Source: Kalmusia sp. IMI 367209
Lineage: Eukaryota; Ascomycota; Dothideomycetes; Pleosporales; Didymosphaeriaceae
Assembly: GCA_027946365.1 (NCBI GenBank)
Contig: JAPEUQ010000001.1
Coordinates: 3,100,001 to 3,164,000 of the forward strand
Reading direction: 5' to 3'
Length of the DNA: 64,000 bases
Positions 58,243 through 64,000 of this stretch are shown piece after piece; positions within the stretch are counted from its first letter, which is position 1; each line of letters starts with the position of its first letter. The notes below the pieces were generated by a model. The model was not told where the DNA came from. It ran no database searches and was given only the letters and a program-made list of their open reading frames with translations. Made by a program: the position numbers and the translations under genes.

Positions 58243-59645
58243 ATGGTATCGCGCCGTAGCAAAACGCTTGCATCCCTGTCTCTCTTTCTGGCTGTATGGG
58301 CCTGGAATGTGTCTGCAGCTGTCGTCAAGGGCGAGACAGGCGGTGTCGATGTGGGAGCTCTAACTGCCCCGCAGATTGAAGAGCAACTTGAGGTACTACA
58401 CCCTGATGTCGCGTGCCCACCATGACCATGAGCTTACACACATCTGCGCTAGAACTGCTCTCTTGTCCAGGCACTCAATGCCCACAAGGTAGCGACCAAT
58501 CCGACCAGCTCGAGCCTGACCTCCCAAATCTTCGCCTTCCTCTTCCCAGGCAGCCCCGCCGTCAACGCGCTCCTCGCGACGCTGTACATCTCGGGCCCTC
58601 CCAATTTTCTCCTCGCACTATGTCCACCCAACATCGACCCTTCGTCGCTCTCCGTCATGGTGGCGTTCGCTGTTGGCGGCTTGCTGGGTGATACGCTATT
58701 CCATCTTCTTCCGGAGATCTTTCTCGGCGAAGATGAGCATGACAAGGTCAAATTTGTTATGGTAGAGCCCAACAAGAACCTGCTGCTTGGCGTCGCCATC
58801 ATGGTGGGCTTCATTACTTTTGTGGCTATGGACAAGGGCCTTCGGATAGCAACAGGCGGTGAAGGCGGCCATGATCACTCCCATGGTCATACTCACGAGA
58901 AGGTTGAGTCGACTTCTAGTTCGACAGGTGCTGAGCTCAATGGTATGTCGTGTGTCGATGTATATACGCACATTGCTCTAATATTGCTTAGGCTCGAAAG
59001 ACGGTGTCCGCGCCCGCAAGGCAGCTGCCAATGGTGCCACTTCATCGACCACACCACAGGAGAAGGAAAAAGAGATCAGTGCAAGTGTCAAGCTCGGTGG
59101 CTATCTAAACCTCATCGCCGACTTCACCCACAATATAACCGATGGACTAGCTATGAGCTCCTCTTTCTACGCTTCTCCTACTATCGGCGCGACCACAACC
59201 GTCGCCGTGTTCTTCCATGAAATCCCCCACGAAGTAGGCGATTTTGCACTGCTAATCCAATCTGGCTTCAGCAAGCGCGCTGCTATGGGTGCGCAGTTCG
59301 TTACTGCCCTAGGTGCTTTGCTCGGAACATGCATAGGCATTGCTGTTCAAGAGTTGGGCGGAAATTCTGCCTCTACCGAGATTGAAGGGCCAGGGATATT
59401 TGGCACTAGTCTACGTTGGGGAGACATGCTGCTCCCCTTCACTGCCGGTACCTTCCTCTATGTAGGAACGGTAGCCGTCATTCCAGAGCTCCTGGAAACC
59501 GGCCCCGAGAAGGGCAAGGAGCTCAGGAAGACCCTGACACAGTTCGCCGCCATGTTCGCCGGAGCTGGTATTATGCTCGCGTAAGTCTTCTAGTACCTGG
59601 TAAAAGATAAGGTGTGCTAATAGTCGCAGAATTTCCTGGTCTTGA
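58243..59645 (+). CDS. ZIP zinc transporter of the KE4/LIV-1 (SLC39A7-like) group
   Basis: Four exons, 58243-58392, 58471-58942, 58992-59580 and 59630-59645, with introns of 78, 49 and 49 nt, give 408 residues. The last exon encodes only about five residues (ISWS and stop). A signal peptide is followed by several spans; a His-rich loop (HDHSHGHTH) sits between spans. The signature metal site HEIPHEVGDFALL and the preceding HNITDGLAMS identify the LIV-1 subfamily. The yeast counterpart is YKE4, which moves zinc across the ER membrane; a similar ER or Golgi role is expected. The high His content suggests zinc sensing or loading. Shares a promoter with NOP16. Confidence 0.93.
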
Positions 59646-60169
59646 ACCATTGTACTACGGCATCAACATTTAGAGATTGGCCCGGCTGTTGTATAGATGG
59701 AGTACCTGCATCTTCTCTTCAATGTCCTTCCAGCCAGCATCAGTCATCGCAGTCAAGCGCATAATTAGCATTGAGCGATCGCCATAGACATAGAGACATT
59801 TATTGTATCAACATCTAATTTGCACAATCCGATCACACCATGCATTTTCTGGATGTGGGTTAGCATGACGCTAAACCACTCCTTAGTCTTCGCAAGTGCA
59901 ATTTGCATACGAGGGAGATCCCGCGACGCCTCGCAAAATGCTGCCGCTCGTCGATCTGTAGTCGTTTGATTGTGCGTTCGGGCCATCGTATGATGGCACT
60001 TACAAGGACTTCCCACGGAGAATTTGCACGATGGATGCGGGGACACCAGCCCTATCGTGCACGGAGCGCGTGCGAGTACTTTCTCTAACAACGGGTCCAG
60101 GGCTCGGTGGTGTGTACTTGCCGGTTCGAGCAGTACCATAGTATCCCGAAATCGGCCCTTTATTAGCGT
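59646..60169. other. Intergenic, possible coding remnant
   Basis: A minus-strand frame ends at 59765 with a protein-like tail (AKTKEWFSVMLTHIQKMHG), but no intron joins it convincingly to the frame at 60170-60517. Confidence 0.3.
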
Positions 60170-60517
60170 TTATATTTCGCACTCGACCCCGAACACTTGT
60201 GCATGAGAGAGAGTCAATCTAACAGCAACGGCAACGCTCTTTTCATCTTCAGGGATCAACGATTTCCTTCCGATTGAAAGACAGGCTGCGTTGTAGTAAG
60301 CAGTCATCATAGTTGAGAAGCCGGCTGCATCGGCTTTCGAAATACTAGGATTGACAGTTGTAATGATGCACGGCTCACTCCATGCTCCGAGATTCGCTTG
60401 AAACGGCTGAAAATAGTCCATCACCAGCGGAGTGATCCGAGCGTCTTCCAAATCGCCCCATAACATGCACCTTTCATTGGTCCGCTCGCGAAAGTCGTTC
60501 TTGGTATGGCGGCCCAT
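60170..60517 (-). CDS. Hypothetical protein or part of one
   Basis: A minus-strand frame of 115 residues from the ATG at 60517. The segment from WGDLEDARITPLVMDYF through MMTAYYNAACLSIGRKSLI has amino-acid composition and hydrophobic spacing like a real globular protein, unlike the surrounding frames. No family recognised. It may be one exon of a longer gene, with a possible further exon in the frame ending at 59765, and the ATG may not be the true start. No signal peptide. Confidence 0.35.
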   Translation of the reverse strand: MGRHTKNDFRERTNERCMLWGDLEDARITPLVMDYFQPFQANLGAWSEPCIITTVNPSISKADAAGFSTMMTAYYNAACLSIGRKSLIPEDEKSVAVAVRLTLSHAQVFGVECEI

Positions 60518-60929
60518 TGGCTGTCACGATGCTTTTGCTTGAGGAGTTGGGGTCGAAAGTGCTGGCCTCGCAACGGAGCCCTGTTTGCACCGGTGGGCGG
60601 AGGCTGATGCGCACGGGGCGGAGTACAGCGAAGGATTTGTGTACGATGACATTCATCGCATGTATAAGCTGAGGCTGATGCCTCTTTGATGGCTTTTTGC
60701 AATCTCGCCAGACTTGACGCACTCTGTCGAAGACAGCTTTCGGTGGATCACACATCCGGGCACTGCCGACGCACGACAAAACAGCGGGACGAGCGCGCGG
60801 AAGATAGTTCACGCTTACACTGTTTCAACAACCTCGAAAGTGATCCACAGCCATTGCCACTGCTACCACGCACCTCACACATCCGCATCTGAAGGCAACA
60901 GAAGAGTTAGTTCTGGATCCACACTAGGA

Positions 60930-61340
60930 ATGAAGGCATCTACATCTACCTCCCGACCATCCGCATCCTGTCTATCAACAATGCTCCGCGCTCCACGCAC
61001 TCCGATCACCATCCTCCTCGTCGCCCTCGGCACGCTCGCCTTCTTCTACCAAGTCCTCTCCACCTTCCCATCCATCTCTTCAAACCTCAGAACAACGATT
61101 CAACACGCTCTACCCGCATCGAACTACTGCACCAAAGACATCGGAGAAGGCGTGTGCTGCGAGCTCTTTATGTCCGCAGAGCCCTGCGTAGAAGAGTGCA
61201 GAGAGCAGCACATGGACAGGGAGACGTTCGCGCTGACCCAAGAGTTCGATGCGTGCTCTGCGACATGTCTGACCCCGTACCGGGCAGAGTGTGGCGATGA
61301 TGAAGCGAGGGAGGGCGCTGCGGGGGAAATCGTGCCTTGA
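60930..61340 (+). CDS. Small Cys-rich single-span membrane protein
   Basis: 136 residues from the ATG at 60930. A short polar N-terminus precedes one hydrophobic segment (ITILLVALGTLAFFYQVL), then a compact Cys-rich domain with eight or so cysteines in the pattern YC...GVCCELF...CVEEC...CSATC...AEC. The tail is acidic. The frame is open further upstream to 60714, but that part is antisense-like and polar and was left out. Orientation is probably type II, with the Cys-rich part outside. Cys spacing suggests disulphide bonds or a CHCH-like helical hairpin; I do not recognise the family. Confidence 0.6.
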   Translation: MKASTSTSRPSASCLSTMLRAPRTPITILLVALGTLAFFYQVLSTFPSISSNLRTTIQHALPASNYCTKDIGEGVCCELFMSAEPCVEECREQHMDRETFALTQEFDACSATCLTPYRAECGDDEAREGAAGEIVP

Positions 61341-62123
61341 AACATCCCATGATGGTAGAGACGACAACACTATTCACCCATCACACTGCTTCGCCCCGCG
61401 ATGGGGCATGCGATCTGGGGTTACATTTGTGTGGCTGAGCCGAGTATCCGCGCGGAGGGCTTGGCTCCGGATCTGCGGACGGGTATCGGCACCCTGGCTT
61501 AGATGATTTCGAAGGCGGAGATTTGAAAGTGGATGAAGAAATTTGAAAAGGTGGATTCGTAGCGGCGTAGCCACGAGTCGCGGATTTATAAGATATTGTG
61601 CAGGATATGCTACGTGTAGCAAGCCATCGCGAAAGTACTTGTCTCCCACGCTCCATTACCTGATCGGATTAGAGGAATAGACTAGAGCACTATACATGAC
61701 TAGAGTTTTAAACATAGAAGAGAACGCATTCAAGGACTGTTCAGAAAAGGTCATCGTGAGTGGTAGCGAGAGAACATGGAACAACGCTTAGTCTAGGGAT
61801 ACAGAAATCAGTGACTATGTAGTCACGTAGCAACCGCCGCAAGGAGCCAGTCCAGTTGGATAAACTATCTCATCATTGAAAAGAATTCCCTATAGTCAAA
61901 TACCATACAATTTCCGAACTTTCGCAACGCCTTCAAGGGAGAATATATCCGGTGAGGCCCGGATCGATCTAGCCAGTTGTCAATCTGCATGATAAAAAGG
62001 CAAAGAAGACCGTGAGCATGCAACTCATTGACGTTCTAATACCTTCCCTTCCAACCACATAATCACTCAAAGTCCGAGTCAAATCATCTTCCCGCACATA
62101 AAAACCTCCCCACAACCCTCTTC
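61341..62123. other. Intergenic between convergent genes
   Basis: Nothing supported. A 91-codon minus-strand frame at 61381-61656 with a mitochondrial-presequence-like start was considered and not called. Confidence 0.4.
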
Positions 62124-63063
62124 TCACCCACGTATCCCCATATAGAACTGCAAACACCTCCTCTCATACAACCCCCCCTGCTTCCACAGCTCATACCCCT
62201 CGCTCCTCGTATCACCTACGACAAACATCATTAGCACCCACTCTCCATGACCATCATACAGTAAAAAAACTGGGCTCACAGCTATGCAACACCCACCCAA
62301 AAATCTCCTCACACTTCTCCCTCCTATCCACGCCGCCAACATCCATATAATCGCACCTCTGCCCCTCACCGGGCGTCTGCATGCCAACCGAGAAATAAAA
62401 CTGGAGCTGCTCGGCACCGATGCCCCGGCCCGGCGCGACGACGCTCTGCGCCCACCGCCTCTCCATGTCAAGCCCGATGCGGTGGAACGACGTGTCCCAG
62501 AGGGCGCAGTAGGTTGCGAGCGCGGCGACGCCCGCGGGGAGGCTGAAGTACCACGCGCTGTCGTTTGCGCCGTGGTGGCTGGGCTGGCAAAATAGTTTCC
62601 CGCCGTTGATGTCGCGTGGGGGTGGAGGCACGGGGGAGGGTGTTTGGACTGGAACAGGTGAGGTCGGGGGTGGGGAGGCTGAGTGGAGGTAGAACGAGCA
62701 GCCGATGCTTGGTGGAACGATGGTTGGCCAGGGACGCCGGAAGTCGTCTGTGTGTGTGGCAGGGAAGGAATTAGTACATGCTGTATCAGAGGTGGGTTAC
62801 GTTTATGTGTTCATTTAAAAGAATAGGAGTTTTTGGAATTAGAGGAATGTAGACTGGGTCTGGGGATTTCGTACCGTTGCATGTGCACCCTGTGTATGTG
62901 GTAGAAGGGGAAACGCGTGTGAAGCTTCGACACTCTGTCAGTGGCAGGCGAGAAGAGGGAGAAGCCGAGTAAATGGTGATTTGGGAGGAAGGAAGGATTG
63001 TATAATTGCATGGTTCTGTGGGTGAGGGGAGGACCGGGTAGGAGCTGTCGTGGGGAGCAAAGG
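62124..63063 (-). CDS. Cys-rich, Pro-rich protein, probably secreted, 5' exon missing
   Basis: Reconstructed minus-strand exons 63063-62875, 62747-62280 and 62215-62124 (introns of 127 and 64 nt with TACTAAT and GCTAAT branch points) give about 249 residues of open reading. Part 1 contains PCNYTILPSSQ, TECRSFT and GCTCNDDFRRPWP. Part 2 has a Pro-rich hinge (VPVQTPSPVPPPP), then GGKLFCQPSHHG and WDTSFHRIGLDM. The end is CDTRSEGYELWKQGG...CLQFYMGIRG. Paired cysteines and the hinge fit an extracellular protein. Exon 1 with start and signal peptide was not found; an upstream acceptor at CCTAG (ending 63064) with a TACTAAC branch point implies it lies beyond 63080. No family recognised. Confidence 0.6.
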
Positions 63064-63440
63064 CTAGGCCGCAAAGGCACCTATACCGTTAGTACGTTTG
63101 TTCGAGAAAAACATGGAGGGAGGAATCAGACCATTCTGGGGGATTGTAGACAGGTTTACCGTAATAGTCTCTGTGATTCTGAAGCGAGCACTCGACTTGT
63201 ACATCTGGCAATGCGTCTATATCATGGAGAATCCGCTCCTGATTTGCGAGCCAGGCTGGACTGACGAGTCCGTGAGCGGCATACGATATAGTGCCGATGC
63301 AGGGGCAACCGCGCCATTCACCCTAGATCTTCAGTATAGTCTTCTTCGGAATAGGCATCAAGGAGCATGCTTACTATCTCGCACTTCTTCTCCTTCAAAG
63401 GTCCCAGACAATTATCATCGCTACAGATCGGCTAACAAAC
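63064..63440. other. Intergenic or 5' end of the preceding minus-strand gene
   Basis: Should contain the missing first exon of the gene at 62124-63063. I could not find an ATG plus signal peptide in phase. Confidence 0.35.
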
Positions 63441-64000
63441 TCAGTCCACCAACACTAAAAGGTCAACGAGCGAGAAACGTACAGCATCAACGCCCGTGGG
63501 AGCCCCAGCCTTACACTCCACCACGCTCTCCGTCGCTGTCGGCATCACAACATTCTGAGGATTAGCAGGTACCTTGTACGAGTGCAGAATCGCTCCAGTG
63601 CTAAGATACGTCGTCAACATGATCGTCAACAACCACGCCTCCTTCCTGCGCAACTGAGTCTTCGCAATTTGTAATGCGGCAGCCCAGGCCTCGATCTCAA
63701 GGGCCGGTCCGGGAGGTGGCTCGGGGAGCGCGACGGAGTCAACTTCGATGGAGGAAAGGGCCTCGCCGATCGAGCTGCCTTGGGAACTGGCTTTGACGGA
63801 CTGCTCGTAGATGCAGGCTGTGAACGCGTTCGCTGTAACCCACCCGAGTAGTTAGCGCTCGATGCCCTGAGACGCAGGCTATTATAAGCAGAATTAACAT
63901 ACTAGCAGCAGCTATCGCCTCCGGGTCATTCTGTCTCGTGGCTAGCACGGCTTTACACGTATTTACCGTCTCCTCGGCAAAGACCTCAAGCTTCGACTTC
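63441..64000 (-). CDS. Hypothetical protein, partial at right edge
   Basis: A minus-strand gene entering from the right edge: exon 64000-63903, intron 63902-63833 (70 nt, GTATGT...TTACAG), exon 63832-63441 to TGA. About 163 residues are visible. The first exon is helical and charged (VFAEETVNTCKAVLATRQND). The second has FTACIYEQSVKASSQG, a Pro-rich turn (LPEPPPGP), a helical stretch (AWAAALQIAKTQLRRKEAWL) and a hydrophobic end. No family recognised; the end may include a further unsplit intron after ATESV. Confidence 0.5.

Noticed and set aside
61381..61656. Minus-strand 91-residue frame with presequence-like start
   Set aside because: Two overlapping frames on the same strand are open to a similar extent; no evidence favours either.

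Overview
The window reads as nuclear DNA of a filamentous ascomycete (Pezizomycotina). A dothideomycete such as a pleosporalean is my best guess, inferred from the gene families and not shown directly. Evidence: most genes are split by short introns of about 45-78 nt with GT..AG ends and CTAAC or CTAAT branch points. The families are typical of such fungi: UstYa-type (DUF3328) proteins, Goodbye-NACHT STAND proteins, HET proteins, PTH11/rhodopsin-like membrane proteins, DUF3632, DUF7708 and a NOP16-class nucleolar protein. No tRNA, rRNA, CRISPR array or intact transposon was seen. All gene models below were joined by eye from splice signals and protein continuity.

Layout. 0.8-9 kb: a secreted bicovalent FAD oxidase, pantothenate kinase and two small basic proteins. 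10-30 kb is accessory: a CYP52/CYP63-like P450, a 1552-residue Goodbye-NACHT-TPR-zinc finger NLR, a rhodopsin-like membrane protein, a second P450, a UstYa-like oxidase, a DUF3632 protein and a jacalin-like lectin. 31-40 kb: a three-span membrane protein, a small secreted protein, a large HET protein and a short-chain dehydrogenase with a displaced splice site. 40-43.7 kb is gene-poor. 43.7-50.6 kb: a second rhodopsin-like protein, a Thr/Ser-rich membrane protein, a secreted alpha/beta hydrolase and a transcription-factor-like protein. 51-57 kb: an AAA+ ATPase and a DUF7708 coiled-coil protein transcribed away from each other. 57-64 kb: conserved housekeeping genes (NOP16 and a KE4/LIV-1 ZIP transporter, head to head), a small Cys-rich membrane protein, a reconstructed Cys-rich minus-strand gene, and one gene running off the right edge.

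How they fit together. Housekeeping functions (CoA synthesis, 60S ribosome assembly, zinc transport) lie at both ends. The middle holds oxidative tailoring enzymes (FAD oxidase, two P450s, UstYa, SDR) with no visible backbone synthase or RiPP precursor, so no complete metabolite cluster can be claimed. It also holds several families linked in other fungi to non-self recognition and programmed cell death (NLR, HET, DUF7708). That mixture, and not one proven operon-like system, is the most interesting aspect of the window.
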